From assembly GCF_022059845.1 (NCBI RefSeq), contig NZ_CP091851.1, forward strand, positions 2,852,001-2,916,000: a stretch of DNA of 64,000 bases, given 5' to 3'. The stretch comes from Terrirubrum flagellatum. GTDB lineage: Bacteria; Pseudomonadota; Alphaproteobacteria; Rhizobiales; Beijerinckiaceae. The position numbers and the translations under genes were made by a program. Positions 32,756-41,507 of the stretch are shown here, piece by piece; positions within the stretch are counted from its first letter, which is position 1; the number at the start of each line of letters is the position of its first letter. A model generated the notes under the pieces. The model did no database searches. It was not told where the DNA came from and worked only from the letters and a program-made list of their open reading frames with translations.

Positions 32756-35700
32756 ATGTTTGCCTCGCTTCTGAAGTCGCGCCGTTTCGCCCCGCTATTC
32801 TGGTGCCAAGCCTTTTCGGCCTTCAACGACAATATCCTGAAGAACGGCCTCGCCATTCTGATCCTGTTCGGGATCGGCCGCTCCGACCCGGCCCGCGCCG
32901 AACTTTTGGTGACGCTCGCCGGCGCGATCCTGGTCGCTCCTTTCTTCTTCCTGTCGGGCCTCGGCGGTCAGATCGCCGACCGTTTCGACAAGGCGCTGAT
33001 CGCCAAGCGGCTGAAATTCGCGGAGATCGCAGCGGCAGGCTTCGCGGCGGCGGGCTTCCTGCTCCAGTCGATCCCCTCCCTGTTCTTTGCGCTCTTTCTG
33101 TTCGGCGTGGTGTCGGCCCTGTTTGGGCCGATCAAATACGGCATCCTGCCTGACCATCTGAAGAAAGATGAGTTGCCTGCCGGCAACGCGCTGGTCGAGG
33201 GCGCGACCTTCATCGCCATCTTGATCGGGACGATCGTCGGCAACACGCTGGCGGAAGATCCCTCGCATTCCTTCTTCATCGCGGGCGGCACTCTCGCCGT
33301 CGCCGTCGCCTGCTGGCTTTCGGCGCGCATGATCCCGAAGACGGGCGAAGCCGCGCCGACGCTGAAGATCGATCCGAATATCCTGCGCTCGACGTGGGAC
33401 ACGCTCAGCGAAGTGCGCGACGGCGGACGCATCTGGTGGGGCACGATCGCGGTCTCCTGGTTCTGGATGACCGGCGCTGTGCTGATGATGCTCGTCACCT
33501 TCATGGCGAAGGACGTCATCGGCGGCTCGGCTTCGGTGGCGACCACGCTGACGCTCGCTTTCACCATCGGCATCGCGCTCGGCTCGCTCGGCGCCGCGTG
33601 GCTGTCCGGCGGCCGTCAGATCCTGTTCCTCACTGTGATCGGCGGCTTCCTGATCGGCCTGTTCTGCGCGCTGCTTGCGTGGAAAGCCGGCGTGACCGTG
33701 CAAAAGCTGCCGGAGATCGGCTGGCGCGCATTCATCGCCGACCCTGAAATGCGCGGCTTCATCTATCTCGTGATCGCGATCGCCTTCAGCGGCGGCCTGT
33801 TCATCGTGCCGGTGTTCGCGGCCGTGCAGAGCTGGGCCGGCGAAGACCGGCGCGCGCGCGTCATCGCCGGCGGCAACGTCGTCTCCGCGGGTTTCATCGT
33901 CGGCGGCACGCTGGCCGCGGGCGCGTTGCGCAACGCCGGCCTCTCGCTGCCGACGCTGCTGCTTGTCGTCGGGCTCGCGACCATCATCGCCTCGCTCGTC
34001 TTCATGCGCCTGCTGCCGATGAATGGCTTCCGCGATGCGACGGCGTTGATCCTGCGCCTGTTCTTCCGCGTCGAAATCAAGGGCGCGGAGAATCTGAAGA
34101 GCAACGGTCGCCATCGCGTCATCGTCGCGAACCATGTCAGCTTTCTCGACGGCGCGCTGCTCGCCACGCTGACCGACGATGATCCGCTGTTCGCGATCGA
34201 TCGCACCATGCTGCAGCAATGGTGGGTGAAGCCTTTCACGCGCATCTCGCGTCTGATCCCGATCGATCCGGTCAATCCGCTCGGCGCGCGCGTGCTCATC
34301 AATGCGGTGAAGAATGGCGAGACGCTGGTGATCTTCCCGGAGGGCCGCATCACCGTCACCGGCTCGCTCATGAAGATCTATGAGGGCTCGGCTCTCGCGG
34401 CCGACAAGGGCGAAGCTGAAATCCTGCCCGTTCTGATCGAGGGCGCCGAGCGCACGCCCTTCAGCAAGCTGAAGCCGGACCAGGTCGCGCGCAAATGGTT
34501 CCCGAAGATCACCATGACCGTCGCCCCGGCGCGCGACCTCAAGATCGACCCCGCACTCGTCGGCCGTGTGCGACGGCGCGCCGCCGGCGCCGCGCTCACC
34601 GATCTCATGATGCAGCTTCGGATGGAATCCACGAATCTCGATCGCAACCTGTTCGACGCGCTGCTCGCGCGCGTCGAGCATGACGGCGGATCGAAGCAGA
34701 TCGTGCAGGACCCGCTGACCGGCGCGCTCTCCTATCGCAAGCTGCTGATTGGCGCGCACGCGCTCGGCCGCAAGATCGCCGCGATGTCCGAGGTCGGCGA
34801 GCGCGTCGGCGTGCTTCTGCCCAACAGCAATGGCGTTGTCGTGACTTTCTTCGCGCTGCAACGCTTCGGTCGAGTGCCGGCGATGCTCAATTTCTCGGCC
34901 GGCCCGACCAATATCGTCTCTGCTTGCGTGACTGCTCAGATCAAGCTGGTGCTGACGTCGAAGGTCTTCATCGAAAAAGCGAAGCTCGAACCCGTGATCG
35001 CCGCGCTGTCGGACAAGGCGCGCGTGGTGTTCTTGGAAGACGTTCGCACGACGATCAGCAGCGTCGACAAGGTCCGCGCCTTGCTGGGCGCAAAAAGCCA
35101 TGGCGTCCAGCGCGCAGCCGACGATGAGGCCGCGATCCTGTTCACCTCAGGCTCGGAAGGCGCGCCGAAAGGCGTGGTGCTGTCGCATCGCAATATTCTC
35201 GCGAATTGCGCGCAGGTGAAATCGACAATCGATTTCGGCCCGTCCGATCTGCTCTTCAACGTGCTGCCCGTGTTCCATTCGTTCGGGCTGACTGTCGGCA
35301 TGGCATTGCCGGTTCTCGAAGGCGTGCCGCTCTTTCTCTATCCGACGCCGCTGCATTACCGACTGATCCCTGAACTGGTCTATGGCGTGAACGCCACGAT
35401 CCTGTTCGGCACCGACACCTTCCTGCGTGGCTATGCGCGCATGGCGCACGCCTACGACTTCCGCAGTCTCCGCATCGTGGGCGCGGGCGCGGAGCCGGTG
35501 CAGGCGGAGACGCGGCGCACCTATCTCGAGAAATTCGGCGCGCGCATTCTCGAAGGCTATGGCGTCACCGAAGCGGCGCCGGTCGTCGCGATCAACACGC
35601 CGATGTTCGCGAAGGCGGGCACGGTCGGCAAATTGATGCCCGATATGGAGGCAAGGCTCGACAAGGTTCCCGGCGTCGCGGAAGGCGGCCGTCTGTTCCT

Positions 35701-36208
35701 GCGCGGCCCAAACATCATGAAGGGCTATCTGCTCGCAACCAATCCCGGCGTTCTGCAGCCGCCCGTCGATGGATGGCACGACACGGGCGACATCGTCACG
35801 ATCGACGCGGACGGATTCGTCACCATCCGCGGCCGCGTGAAGCGCTTCGCCAAGATCGGCGGCGAGATGGTGTCGCTCGCCGCCATCGAGGCCGCGCTTT
35901 CCGATTATGAACCGAACTGGCTCCATGCAGTGATCGCGATCCCGGATGCGCGCAAGGGCGAGCGGCTCGTGCTTGTCACGACAGCGAAGAGGGCGACGCT
36001 GCAGGACGCCTCCGCGCATCTGAGAGCGCGCGGCGTGTCGCCGCTCGCAATTCCCTCGGAGCTGATGCTCATTGAACAGATGCCGGTTCTCGGCTCAGGC
36101 AAGATCGACTTCGTCACCACGGAGAAGATGGTGCGCGAGCGCGCAATCGAGCCTGCGAGCGAGCCGCGGGAGGAGGCCACGCTTGCAGCGCCCGCCGACG
36201 CGATCTAG
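32756..36208 (+). CDS. Fused lysophospholipid transporter / acyltransferase / acyl-ACP synthetase (Aas-LplT type)
   Basis: 1150 residues with three modules. Residues 1-420 are a 12-helix MFS carrier like LplT (starting PLFWCQAFSAFNDNILKNGL after the N-terminus). Residues 430-600 are a PlsC acyltransferase with the NHVSFLD (His460, Asp465) catalytic motif and FPEGRIT. Residues 650-1130 are an AMP-binding ligase with LFTSGSEGAPKGVVLSH at about 795 and YGVTEAAPV. In E. coli, LplT and Aas are separate proteins that flip lysophospholipid inward and re-acylate it. Here the whole remodelling route is one chain. Two palindromes upstream suggest regulation, perhaps by acyl compounds. Confidence 0.9.
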   Translation: MFASLLKSRRFAPLFWCQAFSAFNDNILKNGLAILILFGIGRSDPARAELLVTLAGAILVAPFFFLSGLGGQIADRFDKALIAKRLKFAEIAAAGFAAAGFLLQSIPSLFFALFLFGVVSALFGPIKYGILPDHLKKDELPAGNALVEGATFIAILIGTIVGNTLAEDPSHSFFIAGGTLAVAVACWLSARMIPKTGEAAPTLKIDPNILRSTWDTLSEVRDGGRIWWGTIAVSWFWMTGAVLMMLVTFMAKDVIGGSASVATTLTLAFTIGIALGSLGAAWLSGGRQILFLTVIGGFLIGLFCALLAWKAGVTVQKLPEIGWRAFIADPEMRGFIYLVIAIAFSGGLFIVPVFAAVQSWAGEDRRARVIAGGNVVSAGFIVGGTLAAGALRNAGLSLPTLLLVVGLATIIASLVFMRLLPMNGFRDATALILRLFFRVEIKGAENLKSNGRHRVIVANHVSFLDGALLATLTDDDPLFAIDRTMLQQWWVKPFTRISRLIPIDPVNPLGARVLINAVKNGETLVIFPEGRITVTGSLMKIYEGSALAADKGEAEILPVLIEGAERTPFSKLKPDQVARKWFPKITMTVAPARDLKIDPALVGRVRRRAAGAALTDLMMQLRMESTNLDRNLFDALLARVEHDGGSKQIVQDPLTGALSYRKLLIGAHALGRKIAAMSEVGERVGVLLPNSNGVVVTFFALQRFGRVPAMLNFSAGPTNIVSACVTAQIKLVLTSKVFIEKAKLEPVIAALSDKARVVFLEDVRTTISSVDKVRALLGAKSHGVQRAADDEAAILFTSGSEGAPKGVVLSHRNILANCAQVKSTIDFGPSDLLFNVLPVFHSFGLTVGMALPVLEGVPLFLYPTPLHYRLIPELVYGVNATILFGTDTFLRGYARMAHAYDFRSLRIVGAGAEPVQAETRRTYLEKFGARILEGYGVTEAAPVVAINTPMFAKAGTVGKLMPDMEARLDKVPGVAEGGRLFLRGPNIMKGYLLATNPGVLQPPVDGWHDTGDIVTIDADGFVTIRGRVKRFAKIGGEMVSLAAIEAALSDYEPNWLHAVIAIPDARKGERLVLVTTAKRATLQDASAHLRARGVSPLAIPSELMLIEQMPVLGSGKIDFVTTEKMVRERAIEPASEPREEATLAAPADAI

Positions 36209-36238
36209 ACCAGCGGAGCCCTTGGGAATGTTGAGAAC

Positions 36239-38884
36239 ATGGATAGGCAGACGCCACAGGTCATCAGGCTCGCGGACTATCGTCCGCCCGCCTTTCTGAT
36301 CGATCGCGTCAATCTCGACATCCGTCTTCACGCGACGAAGACGCGCATCATCGCGGAGCTCCATATCCGCGCCAATCCGACGTCGAGCGGCGCCGGATCG
36401 CTCATTTTGGATGGCGATGAACTGAACTTCGTCACCGCGCGTCTCGATGGCGCGCCGCTTGCCCCTGACGATTATCAGGCGACGCCATCCTCCTTCACGC
36501 TACGCGCGCCGCCTGCGCGTCCGTTCAAACTTGAAATCGAAACGACAGTCGATCCCACCGCGAACACGAAGCTGATGGGGCTTTATCGCTCCGGCGGCGC
36601 CTACTGCACGCAATGTGAGGCGGATGGCTTCAGGCGCATCGCCTACTTCCTCGATCGGCCCGACATCTTGTCAGTCTACACGACTAGGATCGAAGCTGAT
36701 CGCAAGGAGGCGCCGCTGCTGCTCGGCAACGGCAATCCCGGCGAAGCCGGCGTTTGCGAAGGCGGCGAGCGTCATTACGCCGTGTGGAGCGATCCCTGGC
36801 CTAAGCCCTGCTATCTCTTCGCGCTCGTCGCCGGCGATCTCGCCAGCGTGCATCAGCCCTTCGTCACGAAATCAGGGCGGAAGGTGACGCTCGGCCTCCA
36901 TGTCGAGAAGGGCAAGGAAGATCGCTGCGGCTGGGCGATGGATTCGCTCGTGCGCTGCATGCAATGGGACGAGCGCGTCTTCGGCCGCGAATATGATCTC
37001 GACGTGTTTAACGTCGTCGCCGTGCCCGATTTCAACATGGGCGCGATGGAGAACAAGGGCCTCAATATCTTCAACGACAAATATGTCCTCGCCGACAAGG
37101 ACACGGCGGCTGACGCCGACTACGCCAATATCGAAGCGATCATCGCGCACGAATATTTCCACAACTGGACCGGCAACCGCATCACCTGCCGCGACTGGTT
37201 CCAGCTCTGCCTCAAGGAAGGCCTCACCGTCTTCCGTGATCAGGAGTTTTCTTCAGACGAACGTTCGCGCCCGATCAAGCGCATCGCGGACGTGATCCGC
37301 CTGCGCAGCGCGCAATTCGTCGAGGATGCAGGCCCCCTCGCCCATCCCGTACGCCCGTCGCAATATCGCGAAATCAACAATTTCTACACGGCGACTGTCT
37401 ATGAGAAAGGCGCCGAAATCATCCGCATGCTGAAGACGCTGGTCGGCGACGACGCGTTTGCGCGCGGCATGGATCTTTATTTCGAGCGCCATGATGGTGA
37501 GGCCGCCACTGTCGAACAGTTCATCGCCTGCTTCGCCGAAGCGGCCGGACGCGACCTCACGCAATTCTTCCGCTGGTATGATCAGGCGGGAACGCCGCTC
37601 GTCTCGGCGAGAGGCGAATATGATGCGGCCGCACGAACCTATACGCTGCGGCTCACACAGGCGACGGCGCCGACGCCTAACCAGGACGTGAAGCAGCCTG
37701 TGGTCATCCCGGTCGCGCTGGGGCTCGTCGCGCAGGACGGCGCGACGATCGAGATCGCGACCGATGATCCCGACTATGCCCATGGCGTGCTGGCGCTGAC
37801 GCGCGAAAGCCAGACGCTCGTGGTGAAGAATGTCGCAACCCCACCAATCCCAAGCCTGTTCCGGCAATTCTCGGCGCCGGTGAAGCTCGAGATCGATCTC
37901 GCCGACGCCGATCTCGTCACGCTTCTGCGCCACGATACGGATTCGTTCAATCGCTGGCAGGCCGCGCAGCAACTTGCGATCCGCACGCTCAAACGCGACG
38001 TGGTGGCGCTGCGCCAAGGCCAGACGCCGGCTGGCGAGACGCCGCTCGCCGACGCCCTCGCCTCGATCATTGAAGGCGAAGCGCGCCGCGATCCAGCCTT
38101 CGCCGCCTATCTCCTCGCGATGCCGCGCGACAACGACATCGCGCGCGAGATCGGCCATGATATCGATCCTGATGCGATTCACGCCGCGCGCTCGCGGCTG
38201 CGTTCGACGCTGGCGGCGCGGCTGGCGCCGATCCTGTCCGGCCTCGTCGCCGACGCGCCCGCAACGAATCTCTATTCTCCGGACGCGGCAAGCGCCGGTC
38301 GTCGCGCGTTGCGTCATGCGGCGCTCTACGCCGCGGCGGATGTGCGCGAGCCCGCTGCGCTCGCACAGGTCGAAGCGTTCTATGAACAGGCCGACAACCT
38401 CACGGATCGTCAGGCGGCGCTCATCGCGCTGCATGACAAGCCGGGCGAGACGCGCGAGCGACTCTTCGAGGCGTTCGAGGCGCGCTATCATACGGAGCCG
38501 CTCGTTCTCGACAAATGGATGGCGCTTCAGGCGACAATTCCCGAGCGCGAGACGCTGGCGCGGGTGCGCCGCCTGATGGCGCATCCCGTTTTTTCATTGT
38601 CGACGCCCAATCGCGTCTACGCGCTCATCATGAGCTTCGCGCAAGGGAATCCGCGCGAGTTCCATCGCCCCGACGGCGAAGGCCATCGCTTCATCGCCGA
38701 TCTCATTCTTGAGCTCGACGCGCGCAATCCGCAGGTCGCCTCGCGGCTCGCGACCAGCTTCCGCACCTGGAAGAGCCTGGAGAGTGGACGGCGCGGCAGC
38801 GCCAGGACCCAGCTCGAACGCCTCGCCGGCGCCGGCGCCCTGTCGCGCGACGTCGCCGACATCGTCACGCGCACTCTCGGTTGA
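36239..38884 (+). CDS. pepN: Aminopeptidase N (M1 family)
   Basis: 881 residues, the usual length of the E. coli PepN type. Key elements are YCTQCEADGFRRIAYFLDRP, the substrate-anchoring GAMEN at about 268-272 and the zinc site HEYFH at 304-308 with Glu327 (LKEGLTVF). YEKGAEIIRML follows, with the catalytic tyrosine nearby. A DUF3458 and ARM-like C-terminal region completes the protein. It removes N-terminal residues from cytosolic peptides. The start follows the acyltransferase fusion gene by 30 bases. A weaker ribosome site is visible (GGGAAT), and the genes may share a transcript. No anomaly was noticed. Confidence 0.96.
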   Translation: MDRQTPQVIRLADYRPPAFLIDRVNLDIRLHATKTRIIAELHIRANPTSSGAGSLILDGDELNFVTARLDGAPLAPDDYQATPSSFTLRAPPARPFKLEIETTVDPTANTKLMGLYRSGGAYCTQCEADGFRRIAYFLDRPDILSVYTTRIEADRKEAPLLLGNGNPGEAGVCEGGERHYAVWSDPWPKPCYLFALVAGDLASVHQPFVTKSGRKVTLGLHVEKGKEDRCGWAMDSLVRCMQWDERVFGREYDLDVFNVVAVPDFNMGAMENKGLNIFNDKYVLADKDTAADADYANIEAIIAHEYFHNWTGNRITCRDWFQLCLKEGLTVFRDQEFSSDERSRPIKRIADVIRLRSAQFVEDAGPLAHPVRPSQYREINNFYTATVYEKGAEIIRMLKTLVGDDAFARGMDLYFERHDGEAATVEQFIACFAEAAGRDLTQFFRWYDQAGTPLVSARGEYDAAARTYTLRLTQATAPTPNQDVKQPVVIPVALGLVAQDGATIEIATDDPDYAHGVLALTRESQTLVVKNVATPPIPSLFRQFSAPVKLEIDLADADLVTLLRHDTDSFNRWQAAQQLAIRTLKRDVVALRQGQTPAGETPLADALASIIEGEARRDPAFAAYLLAMPRDNDIAREIGHDIDPDAIHAARSRLRSTLAARLAPILSGLVADAPATNLYSPDAASAGRRALRHAALYAAADVREPAALAQVEAFYEQADNLTDRQAALIALHDKPGETRERLFEAFEARYHTEPLVLDKWMALQATIPERETLARVRRLMAHPVFSLSTPNRVYALIMSFAQGNPREFHRPDGEGHRFIADLILELDARNPQVASRLATSFRTWKSLESGRRGSARTQLERLAGAGALSRDVADIVTRTLG

Positions 38885-39177
38885 ATCCGGTTGTGCGGAG
38901 CGGATCGCTCCGCGCACGCGCCTCATTTCAGGACGCGATTTGCGCGAGATGCGGCTCCCGAACGCGAGTCCAGATTGCGCCTGAGTCCCGCCTGCAACTT
39001 CTGATTCCCATGAACCGAGTCTTTTGAGTCACGGAGCCAAAATTCGATTCGTTAATGACCATTAAGAGATGGACAAATCGGCGGCGCGAGATTCTATTGT
39101 TGTTGATTCGGAAAGATGCGGCACGTCGATCCGAAAGCGGCGTTTAGTTCCCTTCACAGGATTCCGAGGTGTGGCGC
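38885..39177. other. Intergenic region before the PAS histidine kinase gene
   Basis: About 290 bases without a supported gene. The part around 39035-39110 is AT-richer and probably carries the kinase promoter. I see no convincing terminator, inverted repeat or RNA gene. Confidence 0.45.
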
Positions 39178-41502
39178 ATGACGCGTGGCGGCGCGGCGTG
39201 CGAGCCTGCGCGCGCAGGTTCGTTTGCAATTTTGGCGGCTTGGCTGAAGTGCCCGGCAAGTGAATCCGGCAGCCCTCTTGCAGCGTGGCTGCGCGCCAGC
39301 CTCATTCCCCTCCTCATCATTTATGTCGGCACCGTGGGCCTTTCCGCCTGGGTCCTGTTCGTCGCCGGAAAGAGCGACGCATTCGCCAACGCGGCCGCCA
39401 CGATCGAAAGCTTCTGCGAACGCGTCGCGTGGCGCATCGAGTCCGGCATGATGCGCAACGACGCGCGGCCGACAGAACTCGCGTTGCTTGAGGCGATCGC
39501 GATCGTGCGCCGACAGACGCCGGACGCGGCGAAGCGCAGCGTTCGGCTGGCGTTGATCGAGCGCGGCCCCGATGGCGTGACCCGCGTCGTCGCGCAGGCT
39601 GGCGGCGCGCCGCTCCCCGCGGCGTGGCTCGCGCAGGAAACCGCCGGCGCCCGATCGACCGCCGCGCCACGGGAATCTGTCCTGCCGGACGGCTCGTCGG
39701 CGATCACCGTGTCACGCGCCATCGAGGAAGGACGCTACGCGCTATGGACCGGCGGGAATGTCGACGCCGCCCTGTCGGGCTGGAGCGCGCACGCCTATTC
39801 CTATGGATGGCTGTTGACGGGCGCGACGGGCCTCGTCGTCTGCTTCGCCTTGTTCGCACGTCGACAGGGCCGGCGCGCCGATATCGCCGAGGACGCATGC
39901 GAGCGCTTTTATGATCGCGTCAACACGGCGCTCGACAGCGGCCGCTGCGGCCTCTGGGACTGGGATGTCGCCGCCGGCCGCATTCACTGGTCGCGCTCGA
40001 TGTATGAAATGTTGGGGCTGACGCCCCGCTCGACGCCGCTCACCTTCGATGAGATCGCGGACCGTGTTCACCCCGATGATGTTCCGCTCGCCGACCTCGC
40101 GACCGGAGTCACGGCCAACGGCGACGCGCTCATCGATCATGAGTTCCGCATCCGCGACGCCGAAGGCGAATGGGTATGGCTGCGCGCCCGCGCCCGCCTG
40201 ATCGAGGATGCGGCCGACAAGACGATGCGATTGACCGGCGTCGCCATCGACGTCTCCGACCAGCATCGCATGAAGACGGCAATAGATCGCGCCGACAGCA
40301 GACTGCGCGACGCCATCGATCAGATCTCCGAAGCCTTCGTTCTCTGGGACGCTGAAAACCGGCTCGTGCTTTGCAATTCGAAATTCCGCGAACTGAACGG
40401 GCTTTCGTCGGCGGACGCCGTGGCGGGACGGGCCTATCGCGAGGTGATGGCGCGCGCCAGGCCACCTCTGGTGCAAATCGAGCAGGACGCGCCCGGCTCA
40501 GCGCAAAGCAGCGCGCGGCGCATTGAAACCGGCCTCTCGGATGGACGATGGTTGCAGATCAGCGAAAGGCGCACGACCGATGGCGGCTTCGTCAGCGTCG
40601 GCATGGAGATCACGTCGGTCAAGCGCCAGCAGGATCAGCTCATCGAATCCGAGCGGCGGCTGACGATGATGATCGCTGACCTCAAGCGCTCGCGTCAGGC
40701 GCTGGAAGCGCAGGCGCAGCAATTCGCTGAGCTCGCCGAACGCTATCTCGAACAGAAGTCCGAAGCCGAAAGCGCCAATCGCGCCAAGCTGAATTTCCTC
40801 TCCAATATGAGCCATGAGCTGCGCACGCCGCTCAACGCCATCATCGGATTCTCCGAACTGATGAGCAGCGGCGTGTTCGGTCAGCTTAACGACCGCCATA
40901 CGCAATATTGCACCCATATCCGCGAGAGCGGCCTCTTCCTGCTGCAATTCGTCGACGACATTCTTGAGATGTCGCGCATCGAGTCCGGACGCCGCGTGCT
41001 GCAGCGGAAAGAAACCAGCGTCGATGAATCCATTCAGGAAGCCGTGCTGCGCGTGCAGGGCGACGCCGACGCCAAGCGCGTCGCCCTCGTCTCGGAGCGG
41101 CTGGAGAACATCTCTTTTCCAATCGACAGCCTCGCCATCCAGCAGGCGATGTCGCATCTGCTCCAGAACGCCATCAAGTTCACGCCGGAGGGCGGGCGCG
41201 TCGCGTTGCGCGCGCGCAAGACCGAGAGCGAAGTGCTGCTGTTCGTCGAGGACAGCGGCATCGGCATGGCGCGCGAGGCGCTCGCCAGCCTCGGTCGCCC
41301 GTTCGAGCAGGTCGAGAACCATGACAGTAAATCCTATCGCGGCTCGGGCCTCGGCCTCGCGATTGCGCGCTCGCTGATCGAAATGCATGGCGGCACGCTG
41401 CGCATCCGCTCGGCGCCCGGCAAGGGAACGATCGTCCGCGTGTGCCTGCCGATGGGCGAAAATCGCAACGACGCCTGGCTGCCGCTGCTCAAGAGCGCCT
41501 AA
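39178..41502 (+). CDS. PAS-domain sensor histidine kinase (PleC/DivJ-like DHp domain)
   Basis: 774 residues. A membrane anchor with two helices (about 42-65 and 198-218) flanks a periplasmic region of about 130 residues. Two PAS domains follow (about 245-360, with WDWDVAAGRIHWSRSMYEML; and about 370-480). The HisKA site is SNMSHELRTPLNAIIGFSEL with the phospho-accepting histidine at about 546. The ATPase has HLLQNAIKFTPEGG, DSGIGM and GSGLGLAIARSLIEMHGG. The histidine region resembles alphaproteobacterial PleC/DivJ/PdhS kinases that set cell fate, but several Rhizobiales paralogues exist. ATG 39178 has GAGG at 8 bases; GTG 39169 is possible. Stops 5 bases from glnE. Confidence 0.88.
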   Translation: MTRGGAACEPARAGSFAILAAWLKCPASESGSPLAAWLRASLIPLLIIYVGTVGLSAWVLFVAGKSDAFANAAATIESFCERVAWRIESGMMRNDARPTELALLEAIAIVRRQTPDAAKRSVRLALIERGPDGVTRVVAQAGGAPLPAAWLAQETAGARSTAAPRESVLPDGSSAITVSRAIEEGRYALWTGGNVDAALSGWSAHAYSYGWLLTGATGLVVCFALFARRQGRRADIAEDACERFYDRVNTALDSGRCGLWDWDVAAGRIHWSRSMYEMLGLTPRSTPLTFDEIADRVHPDDVPLADLATGVTANGDALIDHEFRIRDAEGEWVWLRARARLIEDAADKTMRLTGVAIDVSDQHRMKTAIDRADSRLRDAIDQISEAFVLWDAENRLVLCNSKFRELNGLSSADAVAGRAYREVMARARPPLVQIEQDAPGSAQSSARRIETGLSDGRWLQISERRTTDGGFVSVGMEITSVKRQQDQLIESERRLTMMIADLKRSRQALEAQAQQFAELAERYLEQKSEAESANRAKLNFLSNMSHELRTPLNAIIGFSELMSSGVFGQLNDRHTQYCTHIRESGLFLLQFVDDILEMSRIESGRRVLQRKETSVDESIQEAVLRVQGDADAKRVALVSERLENISFPIDSLAIQQAMSHLLQNAIKFTPEGGRVALRARKTESEVLLFVEDSGIGMAREALASLGRPFEQVENHDSKSYRGSGLGLAIARSLIEMHGGTLRIRSAPGKGTIVRVCLPMGENRNDAWLPLLKSA

Positions 41503-41507
41503 CACGC

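Noticed and set aside
32795-35101. 768-codon open frame on the - strand opposite the acyltransferase fusion gene
   Set aside because: Typical GC-rich antisense shadow; Arg/Asp/Gln-rich with no domain, while the + strand gene has full three-domain homology.
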